A stretch of 64,000 nt of DNA from Onthophagus taurus (taxonomy: Eukaryota; Arthropoda; Insecta; Coleoptera; Scarabaeidae): assembly GCF_036711975.1 (NCBI RefSeq), contig NC_091971.1, positions 6,579,501 through 6,643,500 of the forward strand. Reading direction: 5' to 3'. This document shows positions 27,401 through 37,069 of this stretch, piece by piece. The first letter of the stretch is position 1; every line of letters starts with the position of its first letter. The notes under the pieces are model-generated. The model searched no databases. It was not told the DNA's origin and saw only the letters and a list, made by a program, of their open reading frames with translations. Made by a program: the position numbers and the translations under genes.

Positions 27401-30182
27401 TTAACCATTCTTTCGTATATATTAAGATCATTCTTGAATTTTTCAATACGAATAGCAAGCAGTTCTTCAAACTCCAATATTTTTTGGTCAACCATTTCTT
27501 GGTGTTCATCTATCATTCTCGACATATGAAGATACCACCAAAAAGTTAAATTATTCTGTTTCATTTCAACTGGGGTAAAAGCGGAATGATCAGATACAAA
27601 AACCATGTATTTCAAGACTACTCTCAAGCGATCTTCCATTTGAGACAATGTAACCGCTCGCACTCCTTTTACAAATGCTATTACGTCCATGAGTTCTTCG
27701 GTGGTTTTTGGTACTGTTAAAGCTCTGTCTGAAATAGCTTCATACTCTTCTCCCAATCTAAATTAGAGAAACAAATAATCACTTTTTTAACATTATAAGT
27801 TAATATAGATTTTACACTCTGCATAATGTTTGATAATCCTTAATAACTCTTTGTATTAACATATCCTTAAAATTTTCGGCTGATAGAACCAAAATGTCAA
27901 TAAAATCATCGCGTATCATATTGTACATCCCAATAGTAATAACATGCTCAACGCTAAGTGGAATATTTTGTTGGGTTTCCTCATAAAAAATAATTAGTTT
28001 ACAATATTCTTCGAATGAATGATCTTCTGAGAGGAATTGATTAACTAAATCGTTTGCTTCGCCATTTACAAGATGCATATATTCGTCGAAATCTTGAACA
28101 CGAAGTTCCGGACCTATTCTTTGATCTTCGAGTAAATCTTTAATTTTTTGGCGATAATTTTCGACGATCTCTTCAGGAATTACAGGCTGTTAAATTAGAA
28201 AAAAATAGATTTAACAAAAATATGATTGCACTGAATTGGATTATGATATATGCGATCCTAGAATCATTTGGGAATGTGGAATATGTAGTAATAAATCCTG
28301 TAGGAGTATCATGGTATAATTTAATCATATTAGTTACCTGTAATGTGTAAGTTTTAAGCTGATGGTCCAAATATATTTGACTTTCAATTCTGGGAATAGT
28401 TTTAGCAGCTTCAACAATATCATCTAAAGTTTTACAAAGTTTCGTCCTAAAGTTTTTGAACGGAGGATCAAAAGCGACTAAAGGACCTTTTTGTGCTAAA
28501 CTTATTTCAAATCCTTTATTTTCGTACTAAAAATTAAAAAAAAATAAATATTTCAAATAAAATTTAATATTAGGTACCAGAATTGTCGTGATATAATTTG
28601 TGTAATCATACAAAGATTTCAGTACTAAAGTTTGTATGTGATAAGTCATTAGAGATGCAACGCAATTATAAAATCGTTTCATTTTTTTCTGCCGAGAGGG
28701 ATCGGGTAATTTCCCTTTCTTCTTTCCGGCCAAAAAAATATCGATCACATTCTTAAGGTAACAGTCTTTCAAAACGTGTTTACAATCATCAATTTGTCTT
28801 GCAATTAAGAAGGTAAAATCAATTAAATCGTAAGCTCCTTCATTTTCTTTTAGTTCTGCGGTGTTGATGAATCGTAAATGTCGATAATTAACGTACCAAA
28901 GATCCACTAACGAGTGTATGCAAGGATTCGTTATATGCAGAATCATTTCTAACCTAGGTCGCACAACGTCGTAATTCGCTTTCCACGTTACGGCCATTTC
29001 AGTTAATTCACGCCTTTCGGCCGAGTCAAATTCCGCTGTTAACGATTCAACAAATGCGGGATCTTTTAATACATAATCGACGATCGCTTTTTTAACAGCC
29101 AGCATAAAACTTTCCTTCATATCATCAATTGCAATCGATAGAGTTTCACTATACACTTTTAATTTTTTTGGTACCAATAATAAAATCTAAAATAAAAAAA
29201 TTTTAGATTTGACAAGTTAATTTAAATTAAATGTTACTTCATCTAGAATTTTTTGATCCATTGGGGCTACATGAATCGTATCAATACCATATCTTATATA
29301 ATAATAATATCTTAAAAGTTCTTTTTCATCAGCATTTGGTATTGCATCTGGATCCCTATCTTCATCATCTTTTTTACAAATTAAATTTACCAAACGTTTA
29401 CGAAATTCTTCTCTTCGTTGTCGTAGTTGAGTATAAGATTGTAACATTACTCTTTGTTCAGCAGCTAATAAATTATTATAGAAAATTAATTAAAATTTTG
29501 ACTTTATGACATTTTGACTAATCTTTACTAAGATTTACAACAACCTACAACTTAACAGTTAGTGTTTGCTTAAGTAATTTTTTTCTCAGAAATCATTAAA
29601 TTTTCGAAGAATATCAGAGAGACAAAAAAGTTTTAGGATAGTTTCATCTACCTATTTAAAATTTTTCTAGTGTATTTATCATCTGCATAAAACAAATTTT
29701 AGCAAAAATGTAAAGAGAGTGGCTATGTTTAGTAGTTTAGAAAGGTAGGTTGTAAGTATAAACGGTTAAAACGTGCCCTATTATGAGCTAAACTTATTCC
29801 CCAAATTTCATTTTCCTAGCGTTTATAGTTTTTGAGAAAAAAAAATTAAACCAAAATTTTCCGCCATTTTTGAAGGAAATGCTTGAAGTTTGTTGCAGTT
29901 ATTCAGATACACCTGTAGAAACATGATTAAAAAATAATTTTAATACTTACCTTTCCTTTGAGCTTCAGCTACCTTTTTTCTATACTCTGGATAAGCAGAA
30001 GCCAAAGCGGGCTTAACAATTTCTGGTGGAAGTTTAAAAAATGGAGTGGCGTGTACATTATAATCAGATGGTAAGCAATATTTTAGTTTTTTAATCTTAA
30101 TATCACCACGGCTTTCCAATGCAGCTCTTTTTTCAGCAATTTTCTTTAATAATTTCTCTCGCTCCAACTTTTTTTGGGACAT
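15473..30182 (-). CDS. Axonemal dynein heavy chain, inner-arm DNAH7/3/12-like, tandem copy B (multi-exon)
   Basis: Paralogue of copy A with the same exon layout. The start is the ATG at 30180-30182 ([10 protein letters not shown]) and the stop TGA is at 15473-15475 (...VAMLCALSQ). Phased exons include 29951-30182 and 24964-26407; the latter is 1,444 nt, the same length as its copy A partner. P-loops: AAA1 GPAGTGKT at 25294-25317, AAA2 GYPFGGKT at 24349-24372, AAA3 GPTGTGKS at 22943-22966, with AAA4 near 21740-21770. The stalk and microtubule-binding region is at about 19880-20640. All key Walker motifs are intact and no frame break was seen, so both copies look functional. The N-terminal tail is clearly diverged from copy A, while several motor exons are nearly identical to it. 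It starts 134 bp from the divergent EF-Ts gene. Confidence 0.9.
16634..16801 (-). other. Three consecutive microexons of dynein copy B
   Basis: These are the counterparts of the copy A set: 16793-16801 (DRT, 9 nt), 16706-16723 (DVWQLA, 18 nt) and 16634-16651 (QLIAER, 18 nt). Each is bounded by AG and GTAAG on the minus strand and is in phase 0. The next exon begins [14 protein letters not shown]. Conservation of exon sizes and splice sites, while most of the introns have diverged, supports their use. Confidence 0.75.
18280..18425. repeat. CTAG-rich hairpin MITE in dynein copy B, same intron as in copy A
   Basis: The element sits in the intron between the exon starting near 18195 and the exon ending near 18430. 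It contains CCTAGAACTAGAAGT, GTCTTGAGAGACGCATGGC at the hairpin centre, and TTCAATTAACACCGGC followed by GTGAAAGCCTTTGTAC. The right end, including the adjoining splice donor, aligns with the copy A element. Confidence 0.7.
24070..24290. repeat. Repeat insertion in dynein copy B, AAA2-AAA3 intron
   Basis: This intron (about 24000-24300) is about 300 bp in copy B but only about 80 bp in copy A (about 9380-9460). The extra DNA contains CCGCTTGCGGCCGAGGC followed by a segment ending GTTGATATGGT, which closely matches 48328-48400. The insertion must post-date the gene duplication, or have been lost from copy A. Confidence 0.6.
29465..29950. other. Intron 1 of dynein copy B
   Basis: This 486-bp AT-rich intron lies between exon 29951-30182 and the exon starting at 29464. 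It has no open frame. A stretch near 29810-29890 (TTTTTGAGAAAAAAAAATTA and neighbours) resembles the AT-rich monomers of the satellite at 54930-57055 only in general style; I do not claim homology. Confidence 0.5.
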
Positions 30183-30316
30183 TTTGATAATAATCAAAAT
30201 CCTCAAAAAAACTTTTGACAGTCGCTGATAGCGGTTACGTCATATTTCATCAACCGGTTTTTGAGGTTAGGAAATTTGTTTTCTTTGTTAAAACCTCAAA
30301 TTTAATACTAATACAA
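30183..30316. promoter_or_regulatory. Divergent promoter between dynein copy B and EF-Ts
   Basis: Only 134 bp separate the two divergent start codons, so both transcription starts must lie here or inside the genes. A CRE-like octamer TTACGTCA is at 30235-30242. No clear TATA box or X-box was seen. Whether the two genes are co-regulated cannot be told from sequence. Confidence 0.5.
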
Positions 30317-31601
30317 ATGGTGAGTATTATTACTTTTATTACCTTACTTGGTAGTTTAAAATTCTGCGATGGGGATTATTAAAAATTCACGATATTATCG
30401 TTTCTCCTCAAAAAACTGTTACCTATTTGCAGGGAATAAATATTTATTTAGTCCCCATGGCAACGGTTTAGAATGAATATAAATTGTTCATCGATTTTGG
30501 TAAAAACCAAATTTTTATTGATTTTTTTAATATATTATTTATTATTATATAGATACTAGTTCAAGCATGCAGGAATATAATCCGTACTTTACATACAAAC
30601 GAAGTCCGATGGGCTGCAGAAAAATCTCTACTTGCTACACTTCGAAAGAAGACCGGATATACTTTTAGTAATTGTAAAAAAGCTTTAGAAATGCATAATA
30701 ATGATATTAATAAGGTAATTTTATCATTTATAATTTAATTTATCTTACTTTAATTTATCTTTTTTGAATTTAGGCTGAATCTTGGTTAAAAGAACAAGCT
30801 CAACAACTTGGTTGGGCTAAAGCAACGAAATTAGAAGGTAGACAAACTGCGCAAGGATTAATAGGTGTTTCTGTTAATAAAAATAATGGAGTTCTTGTTG
30901 AATTAAATTGTGAAACAGATTTCGTAGCAAGAAATGATGTTTTTCAAAAAATGGCCAACACAACCGCTGCTGCTGTTATGAATTTTATGGAAAAACAACC
31001 TATAAATAAACCAATCTCTAAAGTAACACTTTAAAATTAAACCACACCATTTTTTATTAATTTTTAATAATTTTTGTAGATGTTATTAACAACAGATGAT
31101 TTAAAATCCCTCCCAGTATCGGATGGTAAACCCCTTTCTGATCATATAGCTTTAATGATTGGTACAATAGGAGAAAACGCCTCATTATCAAGAGCTTTTT
31201 GTATAAAAGTATCAGATGGATTACATTTATTCGGTTATGCTCATCCTTCAGGAAAACAAATCGAATCGACTTTATTAGGAAAACTTGGTGGACTTGTTAT
31301 TTTAAAACAAACTGGAAATTCCCTCAACTCTGATTTAGAACAAGTTGGGAAAACAATTTGTCAACATATTGTTGGAATGAACCCCCAAAAAGTTGGTACA
31401 GTTGATGATAAACCTTCTTCAAATTCTGATGATGAAACATGTCTTATACATCAAGAATACCTATTAGATGATAGCTTAACAATTAAAGAAGTTCTTGATG
31501 AAAATGGGGTTGAAGTGATTGATTTTAAACGTTTTGAATGTGGTGAAAAGGATAATAAAATAATGGAGCAGCCTTTGGAAGCCATCGAAACATGTCAATG
31601 A
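30317..31601 (+). CDS. Tsfm: Elongation factor Ts, mitochondrial
   Basis: Guanine-nucleotide exchange factor that recharges EF-Tu with GTP in mitochondrial translation. The exons are 30317-30319, 30553-30714, 30774-31022 and 31080-31601, all in phase 0, giving 311 aa. The N-terminal UBA-like domain carries [17 protein letters not shown] and is followed by the EF-Ts signature [12 protein letters not shown]. The dimerisation/core region lies in exon 4 (...[12 protein letters not shown]...). The first coding exon is just the ATG, followed directly by GTGAGT, and residue 2 begins in exon 2 (ILVQACRN). That reading also yields a short basic mitochondrial leader. The length fits the animal family. 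The acidic linker near residues 260-275 (SSNSDDE) looks lineage-specific. Confidence 0.92.
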
Positions 31602-32686
31602 GTACTGTTTTAAGGTTTGTAATTTTTTTGTAAATGATATAATCGAAATAGAGTAACTTTATTTGGTATTACTTTATATATTTAATCCTTGTTAAACTAA
31701 TCATATTTTTAACATCTTGATAGTTTCAGGACATTCTAAGCATATGAAATTCTATTACAATTTCATAAATGAGAAAAATTGCTTTATTACAAAGTTGTGG
31801 TCATCAAATTTGAGTAATCAATGCCTATCTCTTAATGTCTGAATTATTTGCAGTGAAATATGTGTATTTATTTGGTTACACATTTATATATTGTACCAAA
31901 TGATGGATAAGCCTCTATAATTTTTGTTATCCAAATAGTTCATTTTGTTAATCTGAAGATCAGCGCTCTGGTACTATCTATAATATTAAAAAAAAATTTT
32001 ACTTAAGTGATCAATCGAGTTATCTGTCACCTAAAGTACATATTTTCTTACAGATATAATACATGCAATTAAATTTATTGACAGATGTTGGGGAAAGCTT
32101 ATTTTAGATTGATTTTTTAGACATTTATTTGGTGGAGTTATATTTTATGCTTAAGCGTCCGCCTTTCACAATAGAAACGAACATTGGGCAAAAGATGGCG
32201 TTAGTTAGAAGTTGTTAAACAAAATTTATTATCCAAATTTTATTTACTTTTTGTATTAAATCCATATAACTTAATCTATGTCACATCATAACCTCAGATA
32301 GTTGAACTAGAAACATTAATATATATAAAATTAACAACAACTTGGCGCTAACTAGCGCTACCTAGCACTCGATAGACCTAAAACTAAAAACATTCGGGTT
32401 TAGCCGGTTTGAGAGACGTATGGCTAAACCTGAATGCTTATCATGCTTATGCTTCTTGTATTCTAGATTTAGTGTTGGTTCTAGTTTTAGTCCAATAAAA
32501 GTATGCAACAACCTAGCGTTGAATAACAAATAAAACTAGAAATAACCTAGATCTAGAACAGGAAAATTTCGGGTTTAACCGTGCGTCTTCACAGGAAAAT
32601 AAAACCAGTAAAAATAGAAAATATATATGTATTTATTAATAAACACTAAAATTTAAAAACATAATTTCAGTCGTCGTTAAAAAAAG
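31602..32686. other. Intergenic region between EF-Ts and brainiac-like gene
   Basis: About 1.1 kb of AT-rich DNA holding the converging 3' flanks of both genes. A CTAG-family repeat occupies about 32365-32590. AAAAGATGGCGTTAGTTAGA near 32190 is a copy of a short dispersed motif also found, on the opposite strand, near 39690. A reverse-strand AATAAA for the brainiac-like gene is at 32632-32637. No gene was seen. Confidence 0.5.
32365..32590. repeat. CTAG-family hairpin repeat(s)
   Basis: One nearly complete unit (32365-32510) contains ATTCGGGTTTAGCCGG, a hairpin turn GAGAGACGTATGG, and the mirrored GGCTAAACCTGAATG. It ends with TTGGTTCTAGTTTTAGTCCA. A partial second unit follows (32525-32590). 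Confidence 0.65.
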
Positions 32687-33724
32687 TTAGGCATACCCTA
32701 ATTCTTTTTGATTCTTCCATAAATCCCTCATTTTATTCATATTTTCAAAACCATGACTTGCAATACAATACCGTTTAAAATTTTCATCTTCTTTCCATTC
32801 TCTCGAAATATATTCAGTGTGATAAGGAATTATACCAATTTTTCTGCTTAAAATCCCCATATAAACATCATCAAATCTAAAATGTTTGGTATAATAACTC
32901 GCATAATACAATTCTTCTAACGTATCTCTTGCAAGAATATAAGCACCGGCGGTCGAATAAAGTGGAAATTCATTAAAAGGATATTCTTTTAACGATAATC
33001 TATATTTACTAAAATAATCCCTCATGGGTCTCGTTCGAATACAATTTCCCGAATAAAAATGTTTTAGGTCAAAACTGACGCGGTTCGTTTCAAGGTCTGT
33101 GTGGTAATTTGGGTATGTAATGGGGTTATTTATATAATTCAAAGCATTTGGCATTGATACGTAATAGTCGTCATCGACAAACATGTAGAAGTCGGAATTT
33201 CCACAATTTTTTAATAACCATTTGAAACTCATCATAGTTTTTATCGTATTATTATAATAAGCGTCGATAAAATCACCCTGAATAATATCATCATATTCAT
33301 AAGATTCGTTTTGTACTATTTCGTTTAAAGGCGTGTTATCACGTTTACCCACCATGAAAAATCGACGAATTTCAAATCGATTTTCATCACCCCACGTGTC
33401 TCGAATAACCTTTCTCCTTTCAAAATGATCTAAACTAGATTTTATTACTAAAACAAGTCGAAGTTGTTTTTCTCCCCGATTTATTAGGCACTTATTATTT
33501 GGCGTTATAAGGTAATCGTATTTGTACTCGTTTATAATGTTTCTTGAAGATTTTTGATTCGCTTTTAATTCTTCTATGTATTTTCTTATATCTTCTTCTA
33601 GGGGATATGTAAATTTTTCAAAACTTATTTCGCGGATATAATCGAAATAACCACTTAACACGAACGTTATTAAAGCGATTATTAGGATAATATATTTAAA
33701 GTTTTTTTGAAATATTTTATACAT
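32687..33724 (-). CDS. brn: Brainiac-like beta-1,3-glycosyltransferase (GT31), single exon
   Basis: Golgi type II membrane enzyme. In Drosophila, brainiac adds beta-1,3-GlcNAc to mannosyl-glucosylceramide in glycosphingolipid synthesis. I chose the ATG at 33724 (345 aa), since the in-frame sequence upstream offers only a GTG. A short cytosolic tail (MYKIFQKNFK) is followed by a hydrophobic anchor (YIILIIALITFVLSGYF). GT31 features in order are RKVIRDTWGDENRF, the metal-binding FVDDDYYVS, TAGAYILARD and FRFDDVYMG. It ends LGYA, close to the NYA end of fly Brn. The catalytic motifs are intact. Orthology to brn rather than another B3GalT is by resemblance; a phylogeny was not possible here. Confidence 0.85.
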   Translation of the reverse strand: MYKIFQKNFKYIILIIALITFVLSGYFDYIREISFEKFTYPLEEDIRKYIEELKANQKSSRNIINEYKYDYLITPNNKCLINRGEKQLRLVLVIKSSLDHFERRKVIRDTWGDENRFEIRRFFMVGKRDNTPLNEIVQNESYEYDDIIQGDFIDAYYNNTIKTMMSFKWLLKNCGNSDFYMFVDDDYYVSMPNALNYINNPITYPNYHTDLETNRVSFDLKHFYSGNCIRTRPMRDYFSKYRLSLKEYPFNEFPLYSTAGAYILARDTLEELYYASYYTKHFRFDDVYMGILSRKIGIIPYHTEYISREWKEDENFKRYCIASHGFENMNKMRDLWKNQKELGYA

Positions 33725-35083
33725 TTTGCATTTAAATAACAAAATTAACACATATCTCACTAATTTTTATAAACTTACTAATAGAATTTTAAACATGTGG
33801 CGACCATCGTGCGCTCGATCTTATTCGTCGAACGCTTGAATAAGGACTGAAACTCAGCACTAATTTCACAACGCTAACATAACACCTACAACGTACGTTT
33901 AGTAGGTTCGTTTATATCTGGAAAAATAGTTATATATAACTCTATATAGTTTGTAATCTATTCATATAGTTTATATATCTAGTTTCGATTTTTTGATACA
34001 AATAGTGTTGATATCAAATTGTTGAAATAATTAAAATTCGTTAACTTTGATGTTTTCGTCATAAATGGTGGGTTAAATGGGGGGTCATAAGATATGACTC
34101 ATTTTTAATTGTTTCTCTTGTTGGAGTTTTTAATCAATATTGAATAAATGTAATGTTGTAATGAAAAATTCAAGGCTATTTTCAAAATAATGGTAGATCT
34201 AAAATATTTATATCAGATTAAATTATTTACCAGGTAGTTGAGTTGATTACGTGTATTTTTAGCCACGTATATAAATACTTATAATTTGGTATACAGAAAA
34301 GGTTTAAAATGAGTTGGTTCATTTATTACGTTAATTTACATGGAATTGCTTTTTCACCTTGAAATTATCTTAAAGAAACCGCAAAGATTAATCAGCGTTT
34401 AAATTAATATATTTCCTAGAATTTTCACGCATTTTAATGGGCATCGATACACTCAAAATTAAATGAAAATGTAGATTCTGGAAGCTTATAATTTGGTATA
34501 ACCTAACCTCAAAAGCTTCATTTCTTATTTCGAATCGATTGCGAGAAAATATTTTTTTTTCTTTAACCACATTTAATGAATGTCAAATCTTCGTACTTCG
34601 GTGCCACTTTTCTCTTTTCAACGCCACTTTCTCTATTACTTTTCCCCATTGGATTTTTGCTGCACCCCCTCATCTTATTCCTTCTGGTTTCATATTGAAT
34701 TTTTTTTTGTGTGTTTTTCCCATCCACCGATGGGGAAAACCGAACCAGGTGGTCCATTTGATGCCATTTCAGCTGTTTCTCTTCTATCTCTTCTTGTTTC
34801 GTACTTTGTCTCTTCTGGTTTTTCGATTTCTCCTTTTATTATCTTCAGTTCTTGGATTATTTCATGGTTCTAGAGTATGTTATATAATACTTCATCAATT
34901 ATAATGACATCGAGGTTACTTTTGATAACAATTTTTTATCATTATAGTAACATTAATTGTCACACTTGACAATTTAAATTAAATATTAATAATTCAAATG
35001 TTGTTATAAACTACAATTTTTCAAGTGGTAAATGTGGGTAATATTAAAAATTATTGTCGCAAAAATTATTTGTACAAAAAATA
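33725..35083. other. Divergent intergenic region upstream of brainiac-like and transketolase genes
   Basis: 1.36 kb of AT-rich sequence between two divergent starts. A C/T-richer stretch lies at about 34560-34870. Short open frames in it overlap on both strands and have no recognisable product, so I treat them as noise. The promoters of both genes are expected here, but no specific site stands out. Confidence 0.5.
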
Positions 35084-37069
35084 ATGTCGACAAACGGCGA
35101 TAAATTATCACCCGTAGAAATACAAGAATTAAACAACATTTCTAACAAATTAAGAGTATCCGCATTGAGATCGACAAATGCCGCGAGAAGTGGTCACCCA
35201 TCCTCTTGTTCTTCCGTAGCGGAAATTTTAGCAGTGCTTTTTTACAAAGTTATGAAATTCAGATTGAGCCATCCTAAAGATCCTGCGAGCGATCGGTTGA
35301 TTTTGTCAAAAGGACACGCAGCTCCGATTCTTTACGCGGCTTGGGCTGAAGTTGGATTATTTCCGAAAGAAAAATTATTAGACTTGCGCCAAATTTATTC
35401 TGATTTAGAAGGGCATCCAACGCCGAGATTAAATTTTATCGACTTTGCAACTGGGTCTCTTGGTCAAGGACTATCAGTCGCCGTTGGAATGGCTTATGTG
35501 GGCAAAATAATCGAAAACATGAAATATCGAATTTTTTGTATTATTGGTGATTCTGAAAGTTCCGAAGGTGCGATATGGGAGGCGTGTAATTTCGCCAGTT
35601 TTTATAAACTCAATAATTTATGCGTGATTATTGATGTGAATCGTTTAGGACAAACCGGACAAACCCCTTTGGGTCACGACACGAATGCTTACCAAAAAAG
35701 ATTTCAAGCGTTTGGTTTTAATAGCATCATCGTGGATGGTCATAACGTTGAAGAGCTGATAAATGCTTTCGAAAAGGCAGAAAGTCAACAATTGAAACCA
35801 ACTTGTATTATAGCCAAAACGTTTAAAGGAAAACATTTTTTAAATTTGGAAAATGTTAGTAATTTTCATGGGAAATTATTGGGCGAAAGATTTGATAAAA
35901 TAGTTGAACACATAGAATCTTTAATTACTAATAAAGGAAAAACTTTCTTAGAAATACACGAACCTGATTGGATTTATCCAATACCTGAAAATAAGGGCGC
36001 TATTCAATTATCTATTCCTCCTTGTTACATCAACACCGATTTTATTTCCACGAGAGAAGCTTTCGGTAACGCTTTAATTAAGCTAGCTCAAACCAGCGAA
36101 AGAATAATTTCTTTTGACGCCGATGTCAGAAATTCAACTTATTCAGAAAAACTAAAAGAATATGATGAATCAAGACACATTGATTGTTTTATGGCAGAAC
36201 AAAACTTAGTTTCGGCAGCAATAGGAGCTTGTTGTCGAACAAATTTAATCCCATTCATCTCATCTTTTAGTTCTTTTCTTACAAGAGCTTTCGATCAACT
36301 TCGCATGGGTGCAGTATCATCTACTAACATTAAAATATGTGGTACACACGCTGGAGTTAGTACAGGTGAAGATGGACCAAGCCAAATGGCCATGGAAGAT
36401 ATTGCAATGTTTAGAACGCTTCCCGGTTGTACAATTTTTTATCCCAGCGACGCAGTTGCCACAGAAAGAGCAGTTGAATTTGCCGCTAACATTCAAGGAA
36501 TGTGTTACGTAAGACTCACGCGACCTAAAAACGAAGTTATTTACTCAAACGATAGACATTTCGCAGTTGGAGAAGCCCAAGTTTTATTAAAACATTCAGA
36601 CGATCAAGTATTATTAATTTCCGCCGGAATAACCTTAGTCGAAGCTTTTAATGCTGCCAAAGAATTAGAAAAAGACGGAATTCACATTCGTATTATCGAT
36701 TTATTTACTATCAAACCAATAGACGCAGATTGTATTAAAAAGAACGCCAAAGAGGCTTTAGGGAAAATTATTACGGTTGAGGAACATTATCCTGAAGGTG
36801 GAATTGGAGAAGCTGTTTTATCTGCGGTTGCTGATGAACCAAATATTTTATTAAAAAAAATTGCTATTCCTAAAATGGCAAGATCTGGAAGACCGCGTGA
36901 ACTTTTGGATTATTTTGGAGTATCTACCTGTAATATTGTGTTGATGATTAAGGAGTTTTTAAATATAAAAACTGATCTTGGAGAATCAGAGGAAAATGAA
37001 GCATCGAAAATAACTCAAACAACGGAAGCTGGAGATACTAACACTAATACAATCGAAAATTTAAAATAA
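35084..37069 (+). CDS. Transketolase, intronless
   Basis: Thiamine-diphosphate enzyme of the non-oxidative pentose phosphate pathway, moving two-carbon units between sugar phosphates in the cytosol. I chose the ATG at 35084 (MSTNGDKLS, 661 aa); the in-frame sequence upstream has only a TTG. Motifs: SGHPSSCSS, DLEGHPTPR, TGSLGQGLSVAVGMAY, cofactor/metal loop GDSESSEG...DVNRLGQ, catalytic Glu in FMAEQNLVS, and STGEDGPSQMAMEDIAMFR with FYPSDAVAT. The usual GDG at the metal loop reads GDS, although Asp is kept. A tail of about 35 residues rich in E, T and N (GESEENEASK...) extends past the animal family length of about 625. It is a single uninterrupted exon among intron-rich neighbours, so it may be a retrocopy that stayed functional. 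Confidence 0.92.
   Translation: MSTNGDKLSPVEIQELNNISNKLRVSALRSTNAARSGHPSSCSSVAEILAVLFYKVMKFRLSHPKDPASDRLILSKGHAAPILYAAWAEVGLFPKEKLLDLRQIYSDLEGHPTPRLNFIDFATGSLGQGLSVAVGMAYVGKIIENMKYRIFCIIGDSESSEGAIWEACNFASFYKLNNLCVIIDVNRLGQTGQTPLGHDTNAYQKRFQAFGFNSIIVDGHNVEELINAFEKAESQQLKPTCIIAKTFKGKHFLNLENVSNFHGKLLGERFDKIVEHIESLITNKGKTFLEIHEPDWIYPIPENKGAIQLSIPPCYINTDFISTREAFGNALIKLAQTSERIISFDADVRNSTYSEKLKEYDESRHIDCFMAEQNLVSAAIGACCRTNLIPFISSFSSFLTRAFDQLRMGAVSSTNIKICGTHAGVSTGEDGPSQMAMEDIAMFRTLPGCTIFYPSDAVATERAVEFAANIQGMCYVRLTRPKNEVIYSNDRHFAVGEAQVLLKHSDDQVLLISAGITLVEAFNAAKELEKDGIHIRIIDLFTIKPIDADCIKKNAKEALGKIITVEEHYPEGGIGEAVLSAVADEPNILLKKIAIPKMARSGRPRELLDYFGVSTCNIVLMIKEFLNIKTDLGESEENEASKITQTTEAGDTNTNTIENLK

Noticed and set aside
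706-30182. The two dynein genes as an assembly (haplotype) duplication
   Set aside because: The N-terminal exons differ at many amino acids and introns differ in length and repeat content, far more than two alleles would.
33725-33760. Longer N-terminus for the brainiac-like protein
   Set aside because: The upstream in-frame codon is GTG; the ATG at 33724 gives a normal type II anchor.
34539-34904. Overlapping ORFs upstream of transketolase
   Set aside because: Open frames occur on both strands over the same low-complexity C/T-rich stretch, with no recognisable domain or splice structure.
35054-35083. Upstream extension of transketolase by ten residues
   Set aside because: It would need a TTG start; the ATG at 35084 fits the family N-terminus.
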